DNA of 64,000 bases from Rhizobium sp. P32RR-XVIII (GTDB taxonomy: Bacteria; Pseudomonadota; Alphaproteobacteria; Rhizobiales; Rhizobiaceae), in assembly GCF_012641395.1 (NCBI RefSeq), contig NZ_JABAIH010000013.1, forward strand, positions 1-64,000, read 5' to 3'. Below are positions 1 through 8,074 of this stretch, piece by piece (the first letter of the stretch is position 1; each line of letters opens with the position of its first letter). The notes below the pieces were generated by a model. The model had not been told where the DNA came from. It saw only the letters and a program-made list of their open reading frames with translations, and ran no database searches. The position numbers were made by a program, and so were the translations under genes.

Positions 1-63
1 GCCCGCCTCGTGCTCCTTCAGAATGCCGATAATCTGTTCGTCTGTAAAACACTTGCGCTTCAT
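1..63 (-). CDS. IS3-family transposase OrfA, N-terminal 21 residues only
   Basis: The minus-strand ATG at 61-63 opens a frame reading MKRKCFTDEQIIGILKEHEA, the standard start of the IS3/IS407 OrfA helix-turn-helix protein. This protein recognises the IS ends and, by programmed frameshifting with OrfB, yields the active DDE transposase. Only the first 21 residues are inside the window, so whether the transposase is intact cannot be seen. Confidence 0.8.
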   Translation of the reverse strand, partial: MKRKCFTDEQIIGILKEHEAG

Positions 64-126
64 TCCCTGGTCCTCTCAATGGGCCAGAGCTTACTTCAAA
101 ATGGATCATTTCAACGGGCAAGGTCA
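1..126 (-). mobile_element. End of an IS3-family (IS407-like) insertion sequence, cut by window start
   Basis: The minus strand carries the 5' end of an IS3-type orfA (1-63) and then about 60 bases of leader running to a terminal sequence that reads TGACCTTGCCCGTTGAAATG inward from position 126. IS3/IS407-group elements end in TGACCT-type termini. The rest of the element lies outside the window. Its insertion point coincides with the abrupt start of a DUF2167 protein tail at 127, so the IS has truncated that gene. Confidence 0.75.
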
Positions 127-375
127 GTGGACCAGGTTGTCACTGCGTACACGCCCAAGACGGGAAACGCCTATTTTGAAGCCCAGAAGGGCGACAAAAT
201 TGCAGCGTATGGCGCCATGACTGTTTTTGCGGGTATTCTCGGAGTTAAGTATGGCAAGGCGGTTGGCGCGGGTGCAATTGCTGTCGCCCTCATATTCCTA
301 AAGAAGCTCTGGTTCATTCTCTTGCTACCGCTTGTCTGGCTGAAGAGTCTGTTCGGCAAGAAGCGAAATGAGTAG
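127..375 (+). pseudogene. C-terminal remnant of a DUF2167 membrane protein
   Basis: The frame from 127 to the stop at 375 encodes 82 residues that resemble the C-terminus of DUF2167 proteins: a GDKIAAYG motif, then two hydrophobic segments (GAIAVALIFL and WFILLLPLVWL) and a basic tail (LFGKKRNE). DUF2167 proteins are inner-membrane proteins of unknown function, usually around 300 residues or more, so most of the gene is missing. The break falls exactly at the IS3 terminus at 126. Translation could only start inside IS sequence, so this is a disrupted gene. Confidence 0.65.
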
Positions 376-546
376 TGGTTCCCTCTATTCCGAGGGCGAA
401 CTTGAGGAAATGAGCCCTAACGGCAATTCCCCGGGAGAGCCGCGCGAGCCTGGCTGGGCATATGGGTGCTGGTGGCGCTCGCTATGCTCGGAGCGATCGT
501 CGGCGTCATCGCCAGTTTGGCGAGGCTGTTCGGTTTCGTCGGCTGA
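368..546 (+). pseudogene. Possible small membrane protein gene with a frameshift
   Basis: An ATG at 368 overlaps the end of the DUF2167 remnant and opens a frame (MSSGSLYSEGELEEMSPNG...). Around 440-450 the hydrophobic reading moves to another frame (WLGIWVLVALAMLGAIVGVI, ending LFGFVG and stop at 544-546). Joined, they would give a single-pass protein of about 59 residues translationally coupled to DUF2167. Neither frame alone looks like a complete gene. I do not recognise a family; this may be decay of a neighbour gene. Confidence 0.25.
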
Positions 547-850
547 AGCTCACGGTACGCTACCAGACCGGACCATCAACGGAATCTAATAGTTTTGCAC
601 CATGGACGAAGTGGCGCAGCCCGTTGGGCGCGCTGCGTTGTTCCAATCATGTTGCGGGATTTGGAGGTTGTTCCTGCGCATGAGGGGCGACAGGGCTCGC
701 TTTCCGTAGGGCGGGCCCTCGTCCTCTGACTAACCTCTGAAGCAAAATCTGGTTGGACTGGACGCCAAATTGGAGTGACCCCCGTAAGGCGGCCGCGGTC
801 TTGCAAGCACAGAAGGAAGCCTTCAATACCATGATTTTCGCCCGATCAAT
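547..850. other. No gene seen
   Basis: About 300 bases between the DUF2167 remnant and the dehydrogenase gene. I see no ribosome-binding site/start combination with a protein-like frame, no repeat and no convincing terminator. Confidence 0.4.
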
Positions 851-1867
851 TCAGAGTTCGGGTGGGCGTTCGACCGTTTCGGCCAGCCGAATTAAACGTG
901 TGGCGAACGGACCGTTGATCGCGCCCTGCGGAATCTCCCCCCTTACAAGGCGAGCCATTTGTTCCACCACATCCTCCGCCTGATACCTGCGCGCCTCTGC
1001 CGTAACCCCTCCGATGTGCGGTGTGACGACGGCGTTATCTCGATTGTGGAACCGCATTGTGGGTCTCTGATCCGCGCCGAGCCCGACATCCAATGCTGCG
1101 CCAGCGATCTCGTGGGTGTCGAGGGCATTCGCCAACGCATCCTCGTCGACAAGGATGCCGCGCGACAGATTGATAAAATAGGCGCTTTCCTTCATCGCCG
1201 CGAATTGAGCGGCGCCGAAAAGGCCTGCCGTCTCGGTATTGGCGGCCGCGAGACAGACGACGAAATCCGAGATGTCCAACACACCCGGAAGATCCAGCTT
1301 CTCCACGGATGGGGTCGTCTCAACCGGATGTGGGTCATAGGCGACCACCCGCATTCCCAAGGCCAGTGCTATTTCCGCCAGCCGACGGCCGATCCGTCCG
1401 AACCCAACGATGCCGAGCGTGCGGCCACGGAGCTGAAGACCGAGCCGAATGGGCATGGCCGAAATGGACTGCGCTCGGCTGTAGCGGGATATCCCGCGAG
1501 CCAGGTCAAGCATGAGAGCGACCCCAAGTTCGGCAACAGCGTCGGAGAACCCTGCTGCGGCCCGCGTGACAAGGATTCCATGCTTTGACGCAGCGTCGAT
1601 ATCGATCGTGCTGACATCCACCGCCGACCTCATGAATGCGACCAGCTGCGGAGCGATCTCGAACGTGCTTGCCAGACCCGGAACAGACCGATGCGCGATG
1701 ATGATCTGGCATCCTTCCGCAGCTTTTGCCAGCTCCGCTCCGCTCTGGGTATCGCGTTGCCGGTTGTGGACGAGATCCGCGAGCCGCCCAAGCGCCTCGA
1801 CACAGTCCGGAGGAAACGCGTTGCCGAGTTCGTCTGGCGTATGGGTAATGTAGGCGCGAAGTCTCAA
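851..1867 (-). CDS. D-isomer-specific 2-hydroxyacid dehydrogenase
   Basis: NAD(P)-dependent oxidoreductase that interconverts a 2-oxoacid and its D-2-hydroxyacid in the cytoplasm. Rossmann motif GIVGFGRIGRR lies near residue 152, followed by an acidic residue (AYDPHP) suggesting NAD preference. The catalytic Arg is in NLSRG (about residue 236) and the His in TPHIGG (about residue 288), the usual R-E-H arrangement. Length of about 338 residues is normal. The best start is a TTG at 1865-1867 that overlaps the TGA of the amidohydrolase gene (TCTTGA), because homology begins at LRLRAYITHTPDE. An in-frame ATG at 1927 would add 20 residues inside the upstream gene. It is the last gene of the operon 5813 to 851. 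The substrate is not predictable from sequence alone. Confidence 0.85.
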   Translation of the reverse strand: MRLRAYITHTPDELGNAFPPDCVEALGRLADLVHNRQRDTQSGAELAKAAEGCQIIIAHRSVPGLASTFEIAPQLVAFMRSAVDVSTIDIDAASKHGILVTRAAAGFSDAVAELGVALMLDLARGISRYSRAQSISAMPIRLGLQLRGRTLGIVGFGRIGRRLAEIALALGMRVVAYDPHPVETTPSVEKLDLPGVLDISDFVVCLAAANTETAGLFGAAQFAAMKESAYFINLSRGILVDEDALANALDTHEIAGAALDVGLGADQRPTMRFHNRDNAVVTPHIGGVTAEARRYQAEDVVEQMARLVRGEIPQGAINGPFATRLIRLAETVERPPEL

Positions 1868-2754
1868 GATGCAGCATCCGTTTGATCGATTTGCCGGGCA
1901 GTTGCAGGAAACCCGTATAGTTTGCACGGATTTTCGACGAGTATTCTCCAGCGCAGATCGTCCGAAGGCGCCCAGGCTCCGAGCATATTAAACAGGGCGA
2001 CATCATCTGGAACAGGCATCTCCCCGGCAAGTGCGGCGGGATGCGGCCAATCAGTCCCCCACAAAAGCCGCTCCGGCGCCGTTGCGATCCAGGCTTGTGC
2101 AATCGCCGCAGTGTCGGAGTAGAACTCCGGCCCCTCACGGCTGTCCAGATAGACGCCCGAAAGCTTGATCCATGTCTTTCCGGCGTCCACCAGGCGCCGC
2201 AGGTCATTCCATGACGAGTCGGTCAATCCGGCAGGCTGCGGCAGGCGGCCCATGTGGTCGATCACGACCGGAACCGGCAGAGCCAGCAGCCGGTGCGCGA
2301 GTTCCGCGACAAACGGACCGCGCGCATTCAACTGCACATGCCAGCCAAAGGGTTCAATCCGGCGTGCCAACGCCTCCAACGAGTCGATGCTCGTGTCGAC
2401 CTCTCGGGCCGGACTGAACCGGATTGCGCGTACTCCCAGGTCATGCATACGAACCAGCTCTCGCTGGCTCGTATGCTCGGTAATCACGGCGACGCCTCTT
2501 GCACTCGACCCCAGCAGATCCAGGTGATGAAGCAGGCAGGCGTTGTCGAAACCGTAGGTCGAGGGCTGAACGACGACGCAGCGCTCTAGACCAAGCGCCT
2601 CTTGCACGTGCCGATAGCGTTCGAGCGTCATTCCTTGCGGTTGAAGCTTGGCCCGTGGATCTGCGGCAAACCGATCGTCGTAGAGATGGATATGGCAATC
2701 GACGGATCCGGAGGGTGCTCGCCAATTGACATCCGAGCGCTGCACGACACTCAT
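1864..2754 (-). CDS. Amidohydrolase family 2 (2-pyrone-4,6-dicarboxylate/lactone hydrolase type)
   Basis: A 296-residue TIM-barrel hydrolase of the COG3618 type, which includes 2-pyrone-4,6-dicarboxylate lactonase (LigI) and D-galactarolactone isomerase. Visible motifs are DCHIHLYD near residue 20 (the HxH metal-like motif), VVQPSTYGFDN, VIDHMGR, LSGVY and the terminal GTDWPHP with the conserved Asp, then ENPCKLYGF at the C-terminus. The start MSVVQRSD is chosen because its ATG overlaps the stop of the permease gene (ATGA at 2751-2754). The neighbours (RraA-type aldolase, hydroxyacid dehydrogenase, permease) fit hydrolysis of a lactone in dicarboxylate catabolism. The exact substrate is inferred, not shown. 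Confidence 0.85.
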   Translation of the reverse strand: MSVVQRSDVNWRAPSGSVDCHIHLYDDRFAADPRAKLQPQGMTLERYRHVQEALGLERCVVVQPSTYGFDNACLLHHLDLLGSSARGVAVITEHTSQRELVRMHDLGVRAIRFSPAREVDTSIDSLEALARRIEPFGWHVQLNARGPFVAELAHRLLALPVPVVIDHMGRLPQPAGLTDSSWNDLRRLVDAGKTWIKLSGVYLDSREGPEFYSDTAAIAQAWIATAPERLLWGTDWPHPAALAGEMPVPDDVALFNMLGAWAPSDDLRWRILVENPCKLYGFPATARQIDQTDAAS

Positions 2755-4092
2755 TTCACGCGGTCCCTCATGCCCAGCGCATCGACCGTGAGCGCAAGGA
2801 GCCCGCCCAGGAAGACCACCACGGAGAGGAACACAAGGGGCATAGACATGGCTTCCGGTGTAGTTCTTGATCCACCCCATGACGAAGGGCGCCACAAAGC
2901 CGGACAAATTGCCGAGCGAACTGACGAGCGCGAGCCCTCCGACGCTGACGCCACCGCTAAGCCCCTCAGTCATCAGCGAGAGAGACGGGCCCTTGACGGC
3001 ATAAATACCTATACCGGCCACCGCAACCATCGTCATCTGTGCGACCAAGCTGTCGCTGAAGATGCAGGAGGCCATAGCGCCAGCTGCGAGAAAGCAGGGA
3101 ATTGCCGTGAACCAGCGCCTTTCGAGCTGACGATCGGACAAATAGCCCCAGGCAACCATGGCCAAGCATCCAAGTGCGAATGGAATAGCGGTCAACAAAC
3201 CTACAACCAGATTACTGACACCGAATCCCTTGATGATCTGCGGCAGCCAAAAGCTCAGACCGACGCTGGATGCCGTGGTGGTGAAGTAAAGGAGCGCATA
3301 GAAAAGCACACGGCGATCGGCAAGCAGGCCAAGGCCCAAACCATGTCGAGAGACATAAGCGCCTTGGACATTTTCCCGATCCAGTCGAGCCTGCAGGATC
3401 TGCCGCTCGCGAGGGCTCAGCCATCTGGATTGAGCCGGGCGGTCCTCGAGATAGTAGAGGGCAAACACACCGAGCAGGACCGCAGGCAACGCCTCAAGAA
3501 CATAAAGCCACTACCAGCCATGCAGGCCGAGGACGCCGTCCATGCCGAGGATTGCGCCCGAGATCGGTCCGCCTATCACACTGGACAGCGGTATCCCGAC
3601 TTGGAATGTGGCGATGATGCGCGCGCGATACGCCCGCGGAAACCAGAATGTGAGGTAAAGAAGCACGCCGGGGAAAAAACCGGCTTCGGCGGCTCCCAGA
3701 ATGATGCGGACGAAATAGAAGGAATATGGTCCGACCACTAAGGCCATCGACGCGGCGATCAATCCGAAGGTGATCATGATCCGCGCAATCCAGAGGCGCG
3801 CGCCAACGCGCATCATGATCTTATTGCTCGGATATTCGCACAGGAAATATGCCAGGAAAAAAATGCTCACGCCGAAGGAATATTGTATCGTGCTTATTCC
3901 GAGGGCCTGGTTGGCCGTAATCGAGGCGAAGCCTAGGTTGACGCGATCGAGATAGGCAAGAAGCTGTGCAGCGATCAGAAGCGGAACGAGCCGCACTGAC
4001 AGTTTCCAAACGATCGCCTTAATCTCGGTATCCGTTTCATCAATATTTTTCGCCGCAATTGCCGCGTCTGAAATTCCATTTTGGCTCAACAT
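2751..4092 (-). pseudogene. MFS permease (ACS/phthalate-type), broken by a stop codon and a frameshift
   Basis: Translation from ATG 4090-4092 (preceded by AGGAGG) gives a normal anion:cation symporter start: LVPLLIAAQLLAYLDRVNLG, then FLCEYPSNKIMMRVGAR, and a typical 12-helix pattern of about 440 residues. An in-frame TAG at 3511-3513 falls in HGW*WLYVLEALPAVLLG, where the family has Gln (CAG). A second break near 2845-2860 moves the last helix (VFLSVVVFLGGLLAL) into another frame. Apart from these the sequence is well preserved, so either recent decay or base-call error explains it. If repaired, it would import the substrate of the surrounding dehydrogenase/lactonase/aldolase operon. Confidence 0.8.
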
Positions 4093-4222
4093 CCAAACCT
4101 CCTCCTTGATATTACTTCCGAGGCCGACATAAGCCCGTCGGCAGGGCTCCGCAGATTGGTATGCGCGTCTGGTGGGCAGTGGATTGCGCAATACGCAACC
4201 ACCTGCCCAGCGCACGTCTCCT

Positions 4223-4921
4223 TCAGTGGTAACTGTCTTCGATGATCTCGCAGCCTTTGGCCGCCAGTTCCTTGTCGATCCAGGACGTGTCAATGGTTCC
4301 GGCGAGGATCGACTTCATCTTCTCCGCTTCAGCCGCTTGCTTTTTCTTTGCCTTTTCCACGATGCCGGCTGCATCCCCGGGGCGAACGACCACCACGCCA
4401 TCGTCGTCGCCGACCAGAATATCGCCGGGCATGATGACGACGCTGCCGAGCGAAATCGGCACGTTGATTTCGCCAGGTCCCTCCTTGTACGGCCCCGCCG
4501 GCGTAACGCCAGCCGCAAAGATGGGCAGTTCCATCTCGCGAAGCGTAGCGAGGTCGCGAATTGCGCCGTCAATGATGATGCCGCCGAGTTTCTTTCTTGC
4601 GGCGGTCTGCATCATCAGTTCGCCTGTGATCGCATTGGTGATATCGCCATGCGCATCGAAGACGATCACGTCGCCGACTTCGGCCATGTCCAGCGCCTTG
4701 TGAAGCAAGAGATTATCGCCGGCGCGCGACTTCACAGTGAAGGCTGGTCCGAAAAGGTTACCCTTGCTGATCTTGCGGATGCGAGCGTCGACCATGGAGG
4801 CGCGGTTCATGCAGTCGCCGATGTTGGCAACGGGAAGGTCCTTGAAGCCGTCGACCAGGGCGGCAGGCGGCCGATTGATCTTTGTAAAAATACGGAAGCC
4901 GGGATTCGGCATGACAGTCAT
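4223..4921 (-). CDS. RraA-like / 4-hydroxy-4-methyl-2-oxoglutarate aldolase family protein
   Basis: A 232-residue protein of the RraA/HMG-aldolase fold. Family signatures are NIGDCMNRASMVDARIR near residue 33, GPAFTVKSRAGDNL, the VIVFDAHGD segment, GGIIIDGAIRD (the conserved G-x3-DG-x-RD metal and pyruvate site) and PGDILVGDDDGVVVV. Members of this family with the full GxxxDGxxRD motif are divalent-metal class II aldolases that split 4-hydroxy-2-oxo-dicarboxylates to pyruvate plus an oxoacid; true RraA regulators of RNase E are shorter (about 160 residues). With a LigI-type lactonase two genes away, an aldolase role in dicarboxylate breakdown is the better reading. It lies in the middle of the minus-strand operon. 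Confidence 0.85.
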   Translation of the reverse strand: MTVMPNPGFRIFTKINRPPAALVDGFKDLPVANIGDCMNRASMVDARIRKISKGNLFGPAFTVKSRAGDNLLLHKALDMAEVGDVIVFDAHGDITNAITGELMMQTAARKKLGGIIIDGAIRDLATLREMELPIFAAGVTPAGPYKEGPGEINVPISLGSVVIMPGDILVGDDDGVVVVRPGDAAGIVEKAKKKQAAEAEKMKSILAGTIDTSWIDKELAAKGCEIIEDSYH

Positions 4922-4940
4922 CCTTCTGCTTTCGGTGTCT

Positions 4941-5813
4941 CTAGGCGTTCAGCACCGAGAATATCTCGTGATAATCGACAGGCGGCTTGCCCCGGAAATG
5001 CTCCTTGAAGCGGTGCTCGACGCACCAGGCGAGCTTTGCCTTTGCGGCGCGAGACATGGTGTCATCGACACCGAGGCTCCGCAGCGTCGCGATCACCTCG
5101 TCCATTTCGTGTTCGCGGCGCTCGGCATGGATGACACCTCGTGCAATGAGGTCATTGGCGTTCCGCAAGAAATCTCCGCCGGTGATCGTATCGCGGATCG
5201 AGGCCAACACGTCGTCCTCGAGCCCAAACTGGCGACCGGCAATCACCGCCTCGAGCAACAGCATCACGTAGCCCTTCATGAAGATGCTTCGGAACATCTT
5301 CGACGCCGACGCCTTGCCGGCGGGGCCGGCCAACGCTGTCACGCTCATGCCGTAGCCGTTGCAGAATTCCGCGAAGGTGCTCGCGCCTTTTCCCGACGCC
5401 AGCATCGGCACTTTGTGACGGTTGCCGGGTACTGTTCCCATGACGGCGACGTCCACGAATGTCGCATGCGGCGAAACGACCCTGTCGACCGCGACCTTGG
5501 TGTCCGGCCCTGCGGAGTTGATGTCGACATAAAGCTGGTCTGGCCTCAGCAGGGGCGCGCATTGCTCGGCGATCGGAAGTGCCAAATTGGCGCTGATCGA
5601 ACAGACGACGATATCGGATTTTTCGACCAGATCCTGCAGTGTCGGTTCCAGCACGACATCGGCTTTGGCCGCGCGCGTTTTAATGAGTTCGGATTGCGGC
5701 ACCTTCTGCCAGGCCGCATCATAGGCGCGGATTCCTTTCAGGCCCTCGCCGCGCAATCCCTCGGCAATGTTAAACGATGCCTCGCCAAAACCGAGGAAGC
5801 CGATCGTCTTCAT
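4941..5813 (-). CDS. NAD(P)-dependent 6-phosphogluconate-dehydrogenase-like oxidoreductase (DUF1932)
   Basis: A 290-residue beta-hydroxyacid-dehydrogenase-like protein. The N-terminus has the Rossmann motif GFLGFGEASFNIAEGL; the middle has SAGPDTK and VAVMGTVPG, in the place of the usual substrate loop; the helical C-terminal part contains GPAGKASASKMFRSIFMKG, typical of the DUF1932 group, with the catalytic Lys. The start is set by ATG at 5811-5813 with AGAAAGG upstream. It is the promoter-proximal gene of the operon, divergent from the LysR gene. It probably oxidises a hydroxy-dicarboxylate intermediate; the substrate is unknown. Confidence 0.85.
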   Translation of the reverse strand: MKTIGFLGFGEASFNIAEGLRGEGLKGIRAYDAAWQKVPQSELIKTRAAKADVVLEPTLQDLVEKSDIVVCSISANLALPIAEQCAPLLRPDQLYVDINSAGPDTKVAVDRVVSPHATFVDVAVMGTVPGNRHKVPMLASGKGASTFAEFCNGYGMSVTALAGPAGKASASKMFRSIFMKGYVMLLLEAVIAGRQFGLEDDVLASIRDTITGGDFLRNANDLIARGVIHAERREHEMDEVIATLRSLGVDDTMSRAAKAKLAWCVEHRFKEHFRGKPPVDYHEIFSVLNA

Positions 5814-6177
5814 CGTGTCGAACCTTTCTTGTCAAAATTGAAGTGCGGCCAGCACCAAGAGGCTGGCCAGGGAGCAAAATCCCCGGCGCTCCGCCGCTGA
5901 GAAAATCTCGATGTTCGTCCATCAGCAGGAACAGAGAGGCTATCCGCGGCCTGCTCCCGTGGTTGCCGAGCCCCGCTCGGCCGTTACTGAGTCCTCCGTG
6001 CGACGACCGGTCCCGGCCACCATCGCTTTGCAGGTCATCAGCCCGGCACGACTCATAACCAAAATTTCTCGACCAGCCTTTGGAAAAGCTGCGCCGTTGA
6101 TTTCTGCGACTATTGACCGATAGAAACCGGGGCGTCTATTGGTAATATTTCAAGTACTCATTACTTTCAGTTATCAA
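5814..6177. promoter_or_regulatory. Divergent promoter region between the catabolic operon and its LysR regulator
   Basis: This 364-base non-coding stretch separates two divergent genes, the classical place for LysR-type binding sites. Near the LysR start, 6138-6165 contains GTAAT and ATTAC arms separated by 13 bases, a possible LysR-type dyad. No clear -35/-10 pair stands out by eye. The assignment rests on gene layout. Confidence 0.4.
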
Positions 6178-7065
6178 ATGGACATTCGCGATATTCGATA
6201 TTTCCTAAAGGTGGCAGAGTACTGCCATCTCGGCAGGGCTGCGGAAGAACTCCACATCTCCCAGCCGGCGCTCTCGAAATGCATCAGCCGGCTGGAACAA
6301 TCCTATGGGGTCCAGCTGTTCGACCGGGTTGGCCGACGGATCGCGTTGACAGAGTCCGGACAGCTGCTGCGCGAGCGGTATCAACTCCTTCAACAGGATC
6401 TGCAGGAGATCCAGCGCGAGGTGTCATCATATCGCAGCGGCATCGCCGGCGTGGTGCGCGTCGGCTGTGCAGCATCGATTGCCTCGTTCGTTTTGCCGGA
6501 CGTCTGCCGCTCGATGCAGGAGAAGGCACCGGACCTCCGGCTGCAGATTCGTGTCGCCATGGACGATGTGCTGCAGGAGGCGTTGAGAGCTGGAGCGATC
6601 GACATCACGATCAGTCCGCACCGTACCGATGAACCGGACGATGCGATCGTATCTAACCGCCTCCTGTCGGATACCGTAGTCGTTGTGGCCCGACGCGGTC
6701 ACCCTCTCGCAGGTCGCCAGTCGTCACTACGGGAAATGTCCGAGTTCGGCTGGGTATTGCCAACGCCATCCGTCTCTACCCGGCAGTGGCTCGACGCCGT
6801 CTTCGTCAAGGCAGGTCTACCGCAGCCAGAAACGATCATATCCGCGTCTCCCCTGGTCGCTGCACCCGCTATCACGGTGAAGACCGATCTCTTGAGTTTC
6901 ATGTCGCGGCGAAATCTCCAAGTAGGCGAGATTGAAGAAGTCGAAAACGCGGCAACGACCTTGCACCGGTTCTTCGATATCGCCCATCGGGCCAGAAGCT
7001 TTATGTCGCCTGCGGCAAGGTATCTTATTGCATTGCTGGAGCGCGAGGTGGAGATGATCGCTTAA
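6178..7065 (+). CDS. LysR-family transcriptional regulator
   Basis: A 295-residue LysR-type regulator starting at MDIRDIRYFLKVAEYCHLGR, the canonical LTTR N-terminus; an upstream in-frame start at 6139 lacks family similarity. The winged HTH covers about residues 1-60 (AAEELHISQPALSKCISRLE). The co-inducer domain follows, with VRVGCAASIASFVLPDV at about 95. It is divergent from the dehydrogenase/aldolase/lactonase operon, so it probably activates that operon in response to a pathway intermediate and represses itself. This role follows from family behaviour and layout. Confidence 0.9.
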   Translation: MDIRDIRYFLKVAEYCHLGRAAEELHISQPALSKCISRLEQSYGVQLFDRVGRRIALTESGQLLRERYQLLQQDLQEIQREVSSYRSGIAGVVRVGCAASIASFVLPDVCRSMQEKAPDLRLQIRVAMDDVLQEALRAGAIDITISPHRTDEPDDAIVSNRLLSDTVVVVARRGHPLAGRQSSLREMSEFGWVLPTPSVSTRQWLDAVFVKAGLPQPETIISASPLVAAPAITVKTDLLSFMSRRNLQVGEIEEVENAATTLHRFFDIAHRARSFMSPAARYLIALLEREVEMIA

Positions 7066-7578
7066 TGCTTGCGGCGAGAAGGCTTTGGATGGCAGATGCA
7101 AACGCTGAGGCTGTTCGTCGGCAAGGTCGTGAGGTGTATCAAGTGCGCAGAAGCGCCGCTGGCGATAATGGTGGCTGAACGCTCTAGTTCACCTGCCGGA
7201 CACGTCAGTTTATGGCTTACAGCAGAGCTGCGGGCAGACCACCCAGAACCATGCATCTTCTGGACGGCGTAACGCTGGACGGGGTCGTCATGCTCTCTGA
7301 CTATGCGGGGGCCGCCGACGGACCTCGTCCGTCGTTGTGACGCGGCCATGAACAACCTGAACGATGGCACATCCTTGGTTTGGTAAAAAAGATGCTCCTT
7401 CAAGATCAGACGTCTAGCGGAGTTGACTTGCTCTCCATAGGCGATGGGGTGAATTTTCCTCGTAGCCGAGCTTGTCGAAGCTTGCGACCTCCAGCATAGC
7501 CCCCATGGTGCCCGAAAATAGGTCCAGTCGAAGCCCGCCAAGGGGCTGTCTCCATGTGCTCGGCCCGGTGGATATTTT
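7066..7578. other. Unassigned sequence left of the IS6 element
   Basis: About 510 bases between the LysR stop and the left inverted repeat of the IS6 element. Minus-strand frames here (for example GAMLEVASFDKLGYEENS near 7420-7510) look faintly protein-like but match nothing I recognise and lack a plausible start. It may be the decayed end of a gene cut by the IS. Confidence 0.3.
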
Positions 7579-7629
7579 GGTTCTGTCGTAAACCCGCATT
7601 GAAGATGCGAAATGCCGTCCGACCGATGG

Positions 7630-7824
7630 TCATGCAGTAAGGATCTCGAATTGCTCTGCGATCGATGGCGCTGGAATATTGGCGTAATTCGCCTGTCGTT
7701 TGCGCATCATGTGGACCAATTCAATGCCTGACAAAATGGTCGCGGCTGTGGCCCTGGACTTAAAACCGAGCATCGGTCTGACCGTCGCTTGATCCGTCGG
7801 TGATCCTGCTCGATGCGGTTGTTA
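7630..7824 (-). pseudogene. IS6 transposase, C-terminal fragment
   Basis: The minus strand encodes NNRIEQDHRRIKRR, the IS6 C-terminal motif with the catalytic Glu of the DDE triad. A missing base near 7790 shifts the frame, after which RPMLGFKSRATAATILSGIE and LVHMMRK continue to the TGA at 7630-7632. The preceding two-thirds of the protein lies beyond the IS110 insert at 9540-10040. The catalytic Glu is thus physically separated from the two catalytic Asp residues. Confidence 0.8.
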
Positions 7825-8074
7825 TCAGGCATGAATAGGCGCGACGCGCCAATCCGCATTTTCCTGCCCGGATGGATCGGGTACCCTCGGCCTACCGGGA
7901 TTGGGGTGTCGGGAGCACGCATGGCGGGCAGGCCGAAGTATCTCATGAGCTGCGAGCTCGAGTTGTTATCTGGCCGCCCCCTTCGACTTGCCCGGTTGCG
8001 CTGCGAGCGCGGATCCGTAGTTGTCGTGTAGCCCGCCGGCTCCCATGGTTGCTGACCCTGGAAAGGAGCCGGGA
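7825..8074 (+). ncRNA. Predicted location of the IS110 bridge RNA
   Basis: IS110-family recombinases studied so far (for example IS621) use a structured bridge RNA encoded in the non-coding end of the element to pair with target and donor DNA. The long left end upstream of the transposase start is the usual place in the IS110 subgroup. This element has about 250 such bases, GC-rich and able to fold. I have not derived the loops; the call is based on family knowledge and position. Confidence 0.35.

Noticed and set aside
1864..3489. A single 541-residue protein fusing a permease part with an amidohydrolase
   Set aside because: The junction has non-family sequence, while the true permease C-terminus is in another frame and the hydrolase has its own ATG overlapping the permease stop. 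The fusion is a frameshift artefact.
2602..3741. A 379-residue plus-strand reading frame
   Set aside because: It lies antisense to the permease and amidohydrolase genes, is highly polar and resembles no protein.
7062..7541. A 159-residue minus-strand frame left of the IS6
   Set aside because: It overlaps the LysR stop, has no recognisable motif and looks like non-coding DNA.
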